This document shows, piece after piece, positions 1-9,545 of a stretch of 64,000 nt of DNA. Origin of the DNA: Saccharomyces paradoxus (Eukaryota; Ascomycota; Saccharomycetes; Saccharomycetales; Saccharomycetaceae); contig NC_047499.1 of NCBI RefSeq assembly GCF_002079055.1, forward strand, positions 248,001-312,000, read 5' to 3'. Within the stretch, counting starts at the first letter, position 1, and the number at the start of each line of letters is the position of its first letter. The position numbers were made by a program, and so were the translations under genes. Under the pieces are notes generated by a model, which searched no databases, was not told the origin of the DNA, and saw only the letters and a program-made list of their open reading frames with translations.

Positions 1-1
1 G

Positions 2-376
2 GACAGTAATATGTTCTCTAACGATTTCAATTTTGAAAATCAGTTTGATGAGCAAGTTTCTGAATTTTGTTCGAAAATGAACCAAGTCTGTGGAACGAGG
101 CAATGTCCCATTCCTAAGAAACCTGTCTCTGCTCTTGATAAAGAAGTATTCGCGTCATCTTCTATATTGAGTTCAAATTCTCCTGCTTTAACAAATACTT
201 GGGAATCACATTCCAGTATTACAGTTAATACTCCTGCTAATGTCACCGCTAATGATACCGCACACGGAAATTCTCTCTCCGGTTTCGGCCAACTCGGTTT
301 CGATGTGACTGCGAATCATTATGTTGTGAATGATAATAGCACAGGTAGTGCTGACAACAAGAACAAGAATAACGCG

Positions 377-408
<32 letters not shown>

Positions 409-734
409 TAACAATAACAATAACAATAACAATAATAATAACGACAATTTACTTCCATTCATATCCGAGCCACCATTCGACATGAATCAAGTCACTAATT
501 TTTTCAGCCCGGGGTCAACCGACATTGGTGCCTCTAACACTAATCCAAACCTACTGCAAAACAGTAGAGAGGATATACCTTTTATCAATGCAAGTCTGGC
601 TTTCCCAGACGACAGTTCAACTAATATTCAACTACAACCTTTCTCTGAATCTCAATCTCAAAATAAGTTTGACTATGACATGTTTTTTAGGGATTCATCG
701 AAGGAAGGTAACAACCTATTTGAAGAATTTTTAG

Positions 735-768
<34 letters not shown>

Positions 769-1168
769 CGGTGGTAAAAAAGCAGCGAATATATCTGACG
801 ATGAGTCGAGTTTGATTAAAAACCAGTTAATTAACGAAGAACCCCAACTTCCGAAACAATGCCTACCATCAACGCTGGAAAAGAAAAGTGAAACTTCACA
901 AAAAAAAATGGACAGCGGTGTGCAGGATGCTAACAAGATTAATAATGGCAGTGATAACGATAACGATAATGATGTTGTTCCTTCTAAGGAAGGCTCTCTA
1001 CTAAGGTGTTCGGAGATTTGGGACAGAATAACAACACATCCAAAATACTCAGATATTGATGTTGACGGATTATGTTCTGAGCTAATGGCAAAGGCAAAAT
1101 GTTCAGAAAGAGGGGTTGTCATCAACGCAGAAGACGTTCAATTAGCTTTGAATAAGCATATGAACTAA
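2..1168 (+). CDS. YAP1: Yap1 bZIP oxidative-stress transcription factor, C-terminal part (5' end outside window)
   Basis: Yap1 activates thioredoxin, glutathione and drug-efflux genes after oxidation. The open frame enters at the window edge and gives the last 388 residues; the bZIP domain lies upstream. Both redox domains are visible. The n-CRD has Cys codons at 68, 89 and 104 (spacing C-X6-C-X4-C). The c-CRD has Cys codons at 1007, 1073 and 1100, with the nuclear-export region around the last two. In the family, disulphides between these domains mask the export signal. Between them lie 22 consecutive Asn codons (377-442) and 11 Asp codons (737-769), both longer than I recall for S. cerevisiae. 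The C-terminus LNKHMN matches Yap1. Identity is secure; the expansions are the only oddity. Confidence 0.97.
377..442 (+). repeat. Asn-codon microsatellite (AAT/AAC, 22 codons) in YAP1
   Basis: A trinucleotide run starts as pure AAT and continues as alternating AAC/AAT, encoding 22 Asn in a row in the disordered linker between the Yap1 redox domains. The pure AAT part looks prone to slippage, so length may vary between isolates. Confidence 0.95.
737..769 (+). repeat. Asp-codon microsatellite (GAT)10 GAC in YAP1
   Basis: Ten GAT codons and one GAC encode 11 Asp in the acidic linker of Yap1. It is a near-pure trinucleotide repeat and a likely site of length polymorphism. Confidence 0.95.
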
Positions 1169-1458
1169 AAGTGGGGACTTTATGACTGACTGAATAAGTG
1201 GAAGAACTTTTTTTATTATGTTACAATTAAATTTTTATTAATCTACCTTGTTTCGCCTCTTCGCCGAAAGTTGGTAGATCAGATTGACTTAGGTGTTTTC
1301 TATGTACACAACCTATATTTTCAATATATCTAGACTATCTATGAATTCTTCGTATCACTTTCAAGTGTCATTATAGAAATCGGTAAGTGCAATAGTACCA
1401 GTGATAATTATAATTATAATACAAGCATATATATATATATATAGCGGCAAAGTATTCC

Positions 1459-3783
1459 TTACATGATGGTGCAACGCTGAGATTTATCCGTACCTGCAGA
1501 ACCACTGTTTTTATGATTCCTAAACCTATTCATCTGAAACTTCCAACGCTTTCTATCCTTGTTGGCGCCATGAGTATGATTGTCTATACCGCTTAAAGAC
1601 TTTAGTAACGTAGGTAATGGCAAACTTTTGGACCTTTCGACGGCACTCATAGCATTAATAGAGCTCTTTATCTTTTTCAGCTCATTTTTAGAGTTACTTT
1701 CATTGTTACCTTTGGAATTAAGTTTGAAAGAATTTTTTTTGTTCAATGAATGGCTGAAATTCAAAGAGGTCGTATTGGTGTCCGACAGTTGTGTCATTGG
1801 ATAAGGTTCGCTTGATGAAATTGTATCTTCACCTGTTTTAGAGTTATCCAACTCGTTACTATTACTCTTGTCGATTTTGGTAACAGAATTATGTCTATTG
1901 AATGCCCACTCCCCGATACTGTTGACAGTTCTAATAGAACGGTGTGCTGTGGTAACGTTAGATTCCATTCTAGTTGGTATGTACATTTGTGGGCCTGACT
2001 GTTCGGATAATGAAGCATCGTCACCGTCGTCTTCATCATCGATATACTCATTATAACCGTTGTTATATGCAGTTGGGAAATATTGTTGTGGGTCGTGAGT
2101 TAATGATAACTCAGAATCCAGAGGTTGTTCCTTCGATATGCCTTCCCTATTTTCATAATTAGGATTTTTAAGTTCTTCTTCAACTTCTTTGCTGGAGTCC
2201 GTCACGATAACCATTGTATAAAATAGAATTTTGGGAAATGATCTCTTGATATCTAGCAAATCTTGAAGTGTTAGGATTTGTAAATTATTCATTGAAAAAT
2301 TGGAATCATACAATAACCAATCATCGGTAACGCTTGCTATTGTAGGTTTGTTGTTTGATTGTCTAATTGCAGTAAAAATTTCTTTAGTGTCCGGATCCTG
2401 AATTAATATGGATTGCAAAACTAGTCTAAAATAACCGAGTGAATCACAAATTGAGATCGATGGTAAGATGGATAGTACTGAGTAGTCAGAAGAAGAGAGG
2501 TCTTCATCATCATAAACTTCCTCCCCATCATCCTCTCCTGATGCATACCCTTGGGCGTCATAGTTACGGTGAATTAGATGATCTTCCTCCTCTGGGGTTG
2601 TGGAAGTAGTTAAATTGTCTATAGAGCTCGTTATACTTGACAATTCGGAGACATAGGTGGCATTTGTGTGATCGGCATCTCCATGTTTCAGGCTACCTCG
2701 GCTACTACCGCTTAAACTGTAGTGAGCACTCCTACTATCACTGCTACTACTACAACTTGTGCAGCTAATAGAACTTTCCATGCTAGAACTTGCTTGATCG
2801 ATCCTCTCATCACCAAGATCATTTGAGACCCTGGTATAATGATCTTCAACCCCATCTTGATCATTTTCATCCTCACGCCTTGCAGTAGTTAAGCTCAGAT
2901 CTTGTCCGGGATATGTGGATGATAGGTCTTCGCCAGCAAAACTATCTATTGATATTATCTCGGAATGTGATGGTGTATACTCTTCATTAGTGTACGATGG
3001 GAAAATTTTGGGTAGTCTATTAGGCTTTGGGTCTACTGTTCGCGAATGAGAAAAGTTTAGAACTATGGAACTTGTAGCATCGTCTCCTGCGTCTTCTTCA
3101 TCATTTTCATTTACATTATTATTCTGAGGCACATCATGGTTATTGTTTTGACCATTCGCCGTCGCATTTATATCAACTGTATCGGGAGATGTTAAAGTCC
3201 TCGTATTCGTATTAGTTCGAGTAGCTGTTGCAGTCTGGGTATTTATATTTGACCACTGATCGTCTGAAATGTTTGGTTTTGACTTCCCATTTGAAGTTTT
3301 TGATGAAGATATTGGGGGGGGTTGTATTGAATTTCTATTATTATTTAAGGCCTTTGAATTTTTTTGAACTTGCCAACTTGTACTCGCAAATTCTAAAAAA
3401 GTAGGATCTTGGAAATTATTGAGGTTGTCCGTCAATAAGTAGTGGTTTTCGTGATTGTAGCAGTGGGAATGAGTTAACTTTGATATTTGAATGTGTTCTA
3501 ATTTCTCCAGGTGGAAGTAATCTTTAAGAAAGATTTCTAATATGGAAATATCTTCATGAACATTCTCTGGGATGGAAACTAACAAAATTTTCTTGTTTGG
3601 TCTGGCCCAAATACTGTTATCACCATAAAAATGACTGTTCAGAAATCTTTTTAATAAAGTGTATTTTAATTGATTGCCTATAAGTTCTTCGAAATCTCCT
3701 AATCTTAGATTTGTTAGGTACCAAGACCATAAACCATTGTCATCATTGTCAAAATAGTCGCCCACTCTGACAGATTTTTGCAT
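1459..3783 (-). CDS. GIS4: Gis4, CAAX-box protein of the Snf1/Ras-cAMP pathway
   Basis: The frame gives 774 residues from the ATG at 3783, the length known for S. cerevisiae Gis4. Further upstream the frame opens only with a TTG, so that extension was discarded. The protein is low-complexity, rich in Ser, Asp and Asn, with acidic Glu/Asp patches and no catalytic domain visible. It ends in CTIM, a CaaX prenylation motif, which fits a membrane-anchored regulator. Gis4 is known to interact with Snf1 and to affect glucose derepression and ion homeostasis; that role is from literature, not from the sequence. It is convergent with YAP1, with 290 bp between the stop codons. Confidence 0.95.
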   Translation of the reverse strand: MQKSVRVGDYFDNDDNGLWSWYLTNLRLGDFEELIGNQLKYTLLKRFLNSHFYGDNSIWARPNKKILLVSIPENVHEDISILEIFLKDYFHLEKLEHIQISKLTHSHCYNHENHYLLTDNLNNFQDPTFLEFASTSWQVQKNSKALNNNRNSIQPPPISSSKTSNGKSKPNISDDQWSNINTQTATATRTNTNTRTLTSPDTVDINATANGQNNNHDVPQNNNVNENDEEDAGDDATSSIVLNFSHSRTVDPKPNRLPKIFPSYTNEEYTPSHSEIISIDSFAGEDLSSTYPGQDLSLTTARREDENDQDGVEDHYTRVSNDLGDERIDQASSSMESSISCTSCSSSSDSRSAHYSLSGSSRGSLKHGDADHTNATYVSELSSITSSIDNLTTSTTPEEEDHLIHRNYDAQGYASGEDDGEEVYDDEDLSSSDYSVLSILPSISICDSLGYFRLVLQSILIQDPDTKEIFTAIRQSNNKPTIASVTDDWLLYDSNFSMNNLQILTLQDLLDIKRSFPKILFYTMVIVTDSSKEVEEELKNPNYENREGISKEQPLDSELSLTHDPQQYFPTAYNNGYNEYIDDEDDGDDASLSEQSGPQMYIPTRMESNVTTAHRSIRTVNSIGEWAFNRHNSVTKIDKSNSNELDNSKTGEDTISSSEPYPMTQLSDTNTTSLNFSHSLNKKNSFKLNSKGNNESNSKNELKKIKSSINAMSAVERSKSLPLPTLLKSLSGIDNHTHGANKDRKRWKFQMNRFRNHKNSGSAGTDKSQRCTIM

Positions 3784-4523
3784 TATACTGGAGTAACAGA
3801 GTGCTTTTTGGTGTCTTTTGCGAACCGTCTTTTGAGCAGTTGAAAATTGAGAGTGAGAGTTGGTGAGGGGTAATTTCTGCAAACTTCTGCTAATATATTC
3901 TGCACTTGGTTCCCACTGTTCCCGGCCTTCACGTTTCTTGGCTGTACAAGGGAGGTTGAATCAGGTCCTGCCAAGTGAATAAGTTGAAGATATTTATCTA
4001 GCCTGCGATGGAAGGAACTACAATAGGAAAAAAACTTATTAAAAAAAGAAAAAAAAAAAAACAAGAATTCAATGGTTTAGGGATATAAATTTGATATAAA
4101 GATTTAAAGTAAATAAGTTTAGTGAATTACCATGCAAGCGAGTTCCTGCCTGCACCGGCTTCGTAGCAGGTGGAGTGCGATAGCGATGATACTGCCTGGG
4201 AACATAAAGTAAAGCCGTGAGCCCCGCGCTAGGAACGATGAGGAGAAACGGTCAGCGAATCGCCACATCCCATTTACGTAAAAGATGCCATGTAATCTTA
4301 ACAGAAATAATGAACGGTCTGGAATTGAAGTCTCAGAATGCCAATAAACAAGAGAAAAGCTGAAAATAACATTTCCAGAGGTAAAAATGTATTTGCCGAT
4401 CCGAAATAATCTCAAAACGAAAAAATGATTACAGGTGTAACAAAATTACCGCATTTTCGTCTCTTAGCACGACAAATATAAGCCTAAAAACCTAAAACCT
4501 CATCAGATAGAGTAAAAAACTAA
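3784..4523. other. GIS4 upstream region
   Basis: This 740-bp gap lies between GIS4 and the tRNA-Ser gene. It has an A-rich stretch at about 4028-4062 (poly-T in GIS4 orientation), typical of a yeast core promoter. The block around 4130-4260 is less AT-rich. No gene seen. Confidence 0.6.
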
Positions 4524-4605
4524 CGACAACTGCAGGACTCGAACCTGCGCGGGCAAAGCCCAAAAGATTTCTAATCTTTCGCCTTAACCACTCGGCCAAG
4601 TTGCC
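4524..4605 (-). tRNA. tRNA-Ser(AGA)
   Basis: This is an intronless 82-nt class II tRNA on the minus strand. The acceptor stem pairs GGCAACU with AGUUGUC, followed by discriminator G. There is a long variable arm typical of serine tRNA and a B box with the GGTTCGAGTCC core. The anticodon AGA lies at plus-strand positions 4570-4572. A run of six T on the minus strand (4514-4519) just downstream is the Pol III terminator. Its position matches tS(AGA)M of S. cerevisiae. Confidence 0.98.
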
Positions 4606-4620
4606 ATGTTAATTTAATTA

Positions 4621-4963
4621 TGTTGTATCTCAAGATGAGATACCTCAGCATTACTAGATTTACCAACCTAGACATAAAACATGTATGAAACACGTACGAA
4701 ACAATAGACAAGATTGAGTATACTAGGCAACCTACTTGCCTAAGATGAACCAAACTAACCAAACGTATAAATACCTGAACAATTAGTTTAGATCCGAGAT
4801 TCCGCGCTTCCACCCTTTAGTTAGATTCAGATCTTATATAGATTATATAGGATAAGTAACATTCTGTGAATCACGATAATAATAAGTCTGACAACAAGTT
4901 ACTCTCCTAAACGACTTTAGGATTGTCAAGACATCCGGTATTACTCGAGCCCGTAATACAACA
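4621..4963 (+). mobile_element. Solo sigma element (Ty3 LTR) with 5-bp target duplication
   Basis: This 343-bp element begins TGTTGTATCTCA and ends CCCGTAATACAACA, the termini of Ty3 sigma LTRs. Its middle holds the recognisable ACAATTAGTTTAGATCCGAG block. It is flanked by AATTA on both sides (4616-4620 and 4964-4968). The LTR starts 16 bp upstream of the mature 5' end of tRNA-Ser, exactly where Ty3 integrase places insertions at the Pol III start site. No internal Ty3 sequence remains, so it arose by LTR-LTR recombination. The perfect duplication suggests modest age. Confidence 0.95.
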
Positions 4964-5161
4964 AATTATTTAGGAAAGCTATTTATTATTGATTCGTCAT
5001 AATTTCTGGATATTAACTTGCTAATTTATATACATAGTTTAATGTAAGAGGAATTAATTCGGTTTATCGGTTACTAGATCAATAGATTGAAATTTTCATC
5101 CATGTTGCTTGGATTCTATAGTATAGGGTGTTAAAAGATATGGTGAATAATTTTGAGTAGA

Positions 5162-5478
5162 TGTTGGAATGAAATTCCAATATCCTCTCTTTGGTAGTAT
5201 AATATCATATGCGGTGTAAAAGGATGACATAAAGATTGACAAACAGTCATCCAATCTAATGCAAGCTGAAATGCGAGGATTGATAATGTAATAGGATAAT
5301 GAATGACAACCTATAAAAGGAAAGAAGATAAAATAATAACACTATGTAGAACTATCGATTCCCTTTTGTGGATTCCTATATCCTCGAGGAGAACTTCTAG
5401 TATATTCTGTATACCTAATATTATAGCCTTTACCAACAATGGAATCCCAACAATTATCCAGTATTCACCAAATCCTCA
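5162..5478 (+). mobile_element. Solo delta element (Ty1/Ty2 LTR) with 5-bp target duplication
   Basis: This 317-bp delta-type LTR starts TGTTGGAAT and ends ATCCTCA. It contains the conserved GGAGAACTTCTAGTATATTC block and the CAACAATGGAATCCCAACA block near its 3' end. GTAGA flanks it on both sides (5157-5161 and 5479-5483), a perfect target duplication. It is slightly shorter than the roughly 334 bp I recall for Ty1 delta. No internal Ty sequence is present. It lies upstream of tRNA-Ser, as expected of Ty1 targeting. Confidence 0.93.
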
Positions 5479-5629
5479 GTAGAGTAGCAAAGTAGGATCC
5501 AAACCGTCATTAAACTTAAGGGAAGCCGATGTGCGTTAGTAATACTTTAGGATCAACCGAATAAAAAATATTTAGTGAAATACCCAAAAGCAGAATTGAT
5601 ATTGTGTGAAGTTGTTTGCTTCCTCTTTA

Positions 5630-5962
5630 TGGATACTGTCGATTGGAGGGATTTGCTGGCAATTTGGGATTTCATTATTTGATAGGTAATATTATTTAGT
5701 ATGCGAACATAATAGAAGTTCTCTCCGAGGATTTAGGAATTAACAAAAGGAAATCGATAATCCTAGACCATAATAATGTTATCCTTGTTCATTCTTTTTA
5801 TTTGTTGTCATTCATTATCTTATTACATTATCAATCCTTGCTTTCAGCTTCCATTAAGTTTGGCGATTGTTCATCATTTATTTCATCTTGTAACACTGTA
5901 TATGTTAATGTCCAGTAATATAAATACTAGTCAATAGATGATAGTTGATTTTCATTCCAACA
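5630..5962 (-). mobile_element. Degenerate delta LTR in opposite orientation
   Basis: Read on the minus strand, this begins TGTTGGAATGAAAATC (ending at 5962) and carries delta blocks such as GCAAGGATTGATAATGTAAT and a diverged GAGAACTTCTA block. The far end near 5630 is approximate. No matching 5-bp flanks were found, and it has more substitutions than the plus-strand copy, so it is probably older. It lies between tRNA-Ser and TRM12, about 350 bp from the TRM12 start. Confidence 0.85.
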
Positions 5963-6308
5963 AGTGCCTACATCTACGACAAGTTTTAGGATAACTTTTA
6001 TGGTCATATTATCATGTGCGACATAGATTAATTTACAGGGATCTTCACTAAATTTAACTGGCTCATATTTTTCATATATGTCAATGTCATTTGTCATCGA
6101 AGGACGATCTACAATCTACATTCTTATACTAAAAGGATATAGTTGATATAGACATTTTACCTAGTCTCATTACGAAAAGGATTTTGTTGCCTGGTTTTCT
6201 TCGCATTTTTTTTCCGGATTTTTCAGGTGATGAGATAGAACTGCAGGATTCCACAATAATGATTCATATAATTTATAGATAACGTTAGCGCGAACAACTG
6301 GGGGAACC
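5963..6308. other. TRM12 upstream region
   Basis: This AT-rich gap lies between the minus-oriented delta LTR and the TRM12 ATG. No RNA gene, ORF or clear factor site was recognised. The neighbouring LTR may supply part of the promoter context, but nothing shows that directly. Confidence 0.4.
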
Positions 6309-7682
6309 ATGCCAGTAGAATTTGTAGTTAGTGAGGCAAAATTGTTGAAAACTATTAAAGTTAAGTTGGAAAATGATGGCCTTTTCGTCACACCTATCTA
6401 TTCCAATAATGATGGGAAAGTTATAAAGTCTTCCATTGAGAACCTCGATCATCCATTGGCTATCGAAATTAACAGTATAGCAGGCGTTAAAGCTCGTTTT
6501 CATAGAAGTGATAACTGGGAACATAGTGGAGGACGTTTGAAACACCAAAGCAACAGTATTATGGAATTTACAAAAGGCTTTTTAAAAGAGCATGCATTTG
6601 GTAATGATAAGATATTTTTATCTCGTCTACTAGATCATTTACCTCTAAAATACACAATATATCCACCAGTTGTACTATTTAATAATTCTACCGTGAGATC
6701 TTTTAATCATTCAGTCTGGCAAAAAGCATTCCAACTGAAACTCGTCGATCCAAATGAGTATTACAGTGAGCTATTATGTTTTCTTTCTCCCAGAAATTCA
6801 GGTGAAAACACAATTCATCATCCTAACGATCGACTGCTCACTCATCTAGCTATAAACAATCCTATCACAGAGACAGATATATTGCGAAGACCATTCAATA
6901 TCCAACCGTTATATGGGAAATTAATCAATGACGGTGTTTTAGATGATAATGATACCTCGTTATGGGAAACCCCCGGTCAAGGACAACTGAATTCGAGCAT
7001 ATGGTGTAAGGTCATACAGAATGGTGTGACACAAATTTGGTCTCCAGTTTTTACCATGTTTAGTAGAGGAAATATTAGGGAGAAGAAAAGAATTTTGGCT
7101 ACTTTTCCAGATATTTGCAATAACGATGTGGTCGATTTATATGCAGGAATAGGTTATTTCACTTTTAGCTACTTAACAAAGGGCGCCAGGACCCTTTTTG
7201 CATTTGAACTAAACCCTTGGAGTGTAGAAGGATTAAAGCGCGGCTTAAAGGCAAACGGATTTGATAAAGCCGGGAACTGTCATGTTTTCCAAGAATCTAA
7301 TGAAATGTGTGTTCAAAGGGTTACTGAATTCTTATCTCAGAACCCAGGATTTCAGTTACGTATTAGGCATATTAACTTGGGTCTCCTGCCTTCAAGTAGG
7401 CAAGGGTGGCCATTGGCCATCAAATTGATCTACCTACAGGGAGCTTCTTTGGAGAAAGTGACAATGCATATACACGAAAATGTACACATAGATGCAATCG
7501 AGGATGGAAGTTTCGAAAGAAGTGTCATAGCAGAACTGGAAACTATTAATGAGTCAATCGCACCAATTAAAAACCGTGACATCAAACCACAGTTTGCGAA
7601 CTCTGGGCTTGAACGTATAAAGACTTTTGCACCGGATATTTGGCATGTATGCTTTGATGTCGACGTTGTGGTAAATACTTAA
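6309..7682 (+). CDS. TRM12: Trm12, wybutosine-synthesis aminocarboxypropyl transferase (TYW2)
   Basis: Trm12 moves the 3-amino-3-carboxypropyl group of S-adenosylmethionine onto the tricyclic base at G37 of tRNA-Phe, the third step of wybutosine synthesis, in the cytosol. The 457-residue protein has a Rossmann-type SAM fold in its C-terminal half. Motif I, DLYAGIGYFT, is at about residues 275-284, and the acidic ribose-binding strand FELNPWSVEG at about 299-308. The N-terminal half is the less conserved RNA-binding part. The length is close to S. cerevisiae Trm12 (about 462). It is convergent with GLO1, 101 bp away. Confidence 0.96.
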   Translation: MPVEFVVSEAKLLKTIKVKLENDGLFVTPIYSNNDGKVIKSSIENLDHPLAIEINSIAGVKARFHRSDNWEHSGGRLKHQSNSIMEFTKGFLKEHAFGNDKIFLSRLLDHLPLKYTIYPPVVLFNNSTVRSFNHSVWQKAFQLKLVDPNEYYSELLCFLSPRNSGENTIHHPNDRLLTHLAINNPITETDILRRPFNIQPLYGKLINDGVLDDNDTSLWETPGQGQLNSSIWCKVIQNGVTQIWSPVFTMFSRGNIREKKRILATFPDICNNDVVDLYAGIGYFTFSYLTKGARTLFAFELNPWSVEGLKRGLKANGFDKAGNCHVFQESNEMCVQRVTEFLSQNPGFQLRIRHINLGLLPSSRQGWPLAIKLIYLQGASLEKVTMHIHENVHIDAIEDGSFERSVIAELETINESIAPIKNRDIKPQFANSGLERIKTFAPDIWHVCFDVDVVVNT

Positions 7683-7783
7683 AAATATAAAATAATAAAT
7701 AATAATTAGTTTGTCAAAAGTTTAGAAGAATGGCCATTATTGTAAAATATTAACTTTTCTCTAACTCTTTTTGTTTAAACTTT

Positions 7784-8764
7784 TTAGACAACTAAACCAT
7801 GTGGGACGACTTCGATGGAATAACCGTCGGGATCCTTCAAAAAGGCTATATTCTTCATTTTGCCTTGGTTGAATTTAGGAGACCATTGGATCTTATCGCC
7901 GTATTTGGTTTCAATTTCTTTACAGAGGGCGCCAGCTTCATCACAACTTATGCAGATGTGACCATAACCTTGGGGCTCTGAGTTACCGTTATGGTATTGA
8001 AAGTTGGGATCATCCTCCGTTCCCCAATTATGAGTTAGTTCCAACACACTTTCACATGAAAAAACGCTGTCTGTCTTTGGAACGCCATAACCTAGAAAGT
8101 ATAATGTAAATTTTGCACTTTCATGCTCACTGGTTCTTAATAATTTCATGCCCAACACATTTTGGTAGAACTCTAAAGATCTCGTTGGGTTCTTAATACG
8201 GATCATGGTATGATTGAACCTGTTGCCAATTGGGCCCTTTGGGTATTCCTGGCCCTCTCTAGAATATGTAATCAACTCAATCCAGTATCCATCGGGGTCC
8301 AAAGCAAAGGCAATGTCCTTCTGTCTTCCGTCAGAAAGTCTCTTCTTGAACTTGACACCTTGAGATTCTAACTCTTCGCAAGTTTTATTGATATCGGATA
8401 CAGAAAAACAGATGTGCCCAAACCCGCGATAGGGTTCCTCATTTCCATTGTTGATCTTGTAGTCCGGGTTTTTTTCAGTACCCCAATTGTGGGTTAGTTC
8501 TAAGATACCATGTGCGCTGAAAACATCAGGCTCTCCATCCTTGTTTTTAGAGATGTCGTCTTTTGGGAAGCTCAAAAAGTACAAGCTAAACTTCGCTTCT
8601 TCAAAATCTTTTCTGCTCAGCAGCTTCATACCGAAGTGTTCGGTATAGAACTTAACGGTCCTTGCTGGATCCTTGACTCTTAAACATGTATGATTGAGCA
8701 AAAGGGTTGGATCATTCGAAGCTTTTTCAATCTTGATTGGAAAATAGGTATTATTAGTGGACAT
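7784..8764 (-). CDS. GLO1: Glo1, lactoylglutathione lyase (glyoxalase I)
   Basis: Glo1 converts the hemithioacetal of methylglyoxal and glutathione to S-D-lactoylglutathione in the cytosol, the first step of methylglyoxal detoxification. The 326-residue protein is two fused glyoxalase domains (about 20-175 and 180-322), each with the NHTxxRxKxPxR-type start, an ELTHNWGTE segment and a GYGHI or GFGHI strand. This is the monomeric, double-active-site form known from yeast. The start at 8764 gives the usual length. Two CCCCT stress elements lie upstream, matching its known Msn2/4- and Hog1-dependent osmotic induction. Confidence 0.97.
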   Translation of the reverse strand: MSTNNTYFPIKIEKASNDPTLLLNHTCLRVKDPARTVKFYTEHFGMKLLSRKDFEEAKFSLYFLSFPKDDISKNKDGEPDVFSAHGILELTHNWGTEKNPDYKINNGNEEPYRGFGHICFSVSDINKTCEELESQGVKFKKRLSDGRQKDIAFALDPDGYWIELITYSREGQEYPKGPIGNRFNHTMIRIKNPTRSLEFYQNVLGMKLLRTSEHESAKFTLYFLGYGVPKTDSVFSCESVLELTHNWGTEDDPNFQYHNGNSEPQGYGHICISCDEAGALCKEIETKYGDKIQWSPKFNQGKMKNIAFLKDPDGYSIEVVPHGLVV

Positions 8765-8846
8765 TGCCGGTTTGTTCCTGGTTCTGTATCCAGGGTGAAA
8801 AGTCTACAGGAGTTGTAGAAATATTAATTCCGGTTTTTTTTGTCTC

Positions 8847-9001
8847 CCCCTTTATAAATGTCACTCACCAGATAGAAATACGGGATATCAACTGCTACGA
8901 CAGAAAGCCATTCCACTGTTGAGGCAAACTAGCCATGACGCAGTTTTAGGATCCCTTTGATGACTAGGTATCCAGGCGTACTACTTGGCCATAGCGCCCC
9001 T
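8847..9001 (-). promoter_or_regulatory. Two STRE-like CCCCT motifs upstream of GLO1
   Basis: CCCCT occurs at 8847-8851 and 8997-9001, which is AGGGG in the GLO1 orientation, about 85 and 235 bp before the GLO1 ATG. Msn2/Msn4 bind this pentamer. GLO1 stress induction is established; use of these two copies is inferred. Confidence 0.55.
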
Positions 9002-9217
9002 TGTTTATCAGTGCCCAGATCATACGTGGTATATGCAGTGCGCAATGGATGAAAAATGAGACAGCATACTAAAGAATAAAGGGTTAGGAATCTTCGGGAT
9101 TTACAGAGTTCTCCCTGGCTCAAGAACTTAATTATCTTCCTGTAACGAAAACTAAATTATGGTATCTACTGTGCACTCAAATGCAAAGTTTTAACCACCC
9201 TTTCCTTTACAATTAAT

Positions 9218-9228
9218 TTTTATGTTTT
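9218..9228 (+). other. Candidate replication origin: ARS consensus match
   Basis: TTTTATGTTTT matches the ORC-binding consensus WTTTAYRTTTW at all 11 positions. It sits in the GLO1-VRL1 intergenic region, where I recall S. cerevisiae ARS1309. AT-rich DNA with A/T tracts surrounds it. A single motif does not prove origin function. Confidence 0.5.
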
Positions 9229-9340
9229 GTGATAAAGAGATAACTTGTCTTGCCTTCACTGTTCAATTCTCGTTTCCCCAGACTAAGCTTTATTTTGTTT
9301 GGGAATTCTATATATATCGATATATTGAACAGTATATATA

Positions 9341-9346
9341 CACGTG
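9341..9346. promoter_or_regulatory. CACGTG E-box upstream of VRL1
   Basis: A palindromic CACGTG, followed by AT, lies 200 bp before the VRL1 ATG next to TATATATA sequence. Cbf1 or Pho4-type bHLH factors bind such sites. It could serve VRL1 or the divergent GLO1. Confidence 0.4.
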
Positions 9347-9545
9347 ATAACTTGGCCAACACCTAGATAAATATATATATATCTACGTATGCATAATATC
9401 ACTAAGTAGGCTTCATATGGCAAAAGGTTTTCCTCGTTCAATTTTGCCGCTGCCCGAAAATTTTGGCTGTTGCGATTTATAACTAAAGGGACCATATTAT
9501 TGTAAATTCCTCAACGGAAGACCTATGGCTTAGCTAGGGTTGACA

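Noticed and set aside
3784-3882. 33-codon N-terminal extension of GIS4
   Set aside because: It opens with TTG on the minus strand; the ATG at 3783 gives the known 774-residue length.
4571-4813. 80-codon minus ORF over tRNA-Ser and the sigma LTR
   Set aside because: It is a chance frame across a tRNA gene and LTR; sigma elements do not encode protein.
9540-9545. Upstream in-frame TTG start for VRL1
   Set aside because: TTG is not a normal yeast start; the ATG at 9546 gives the expected 1090 residues and places the VPS9 Asp at 373.
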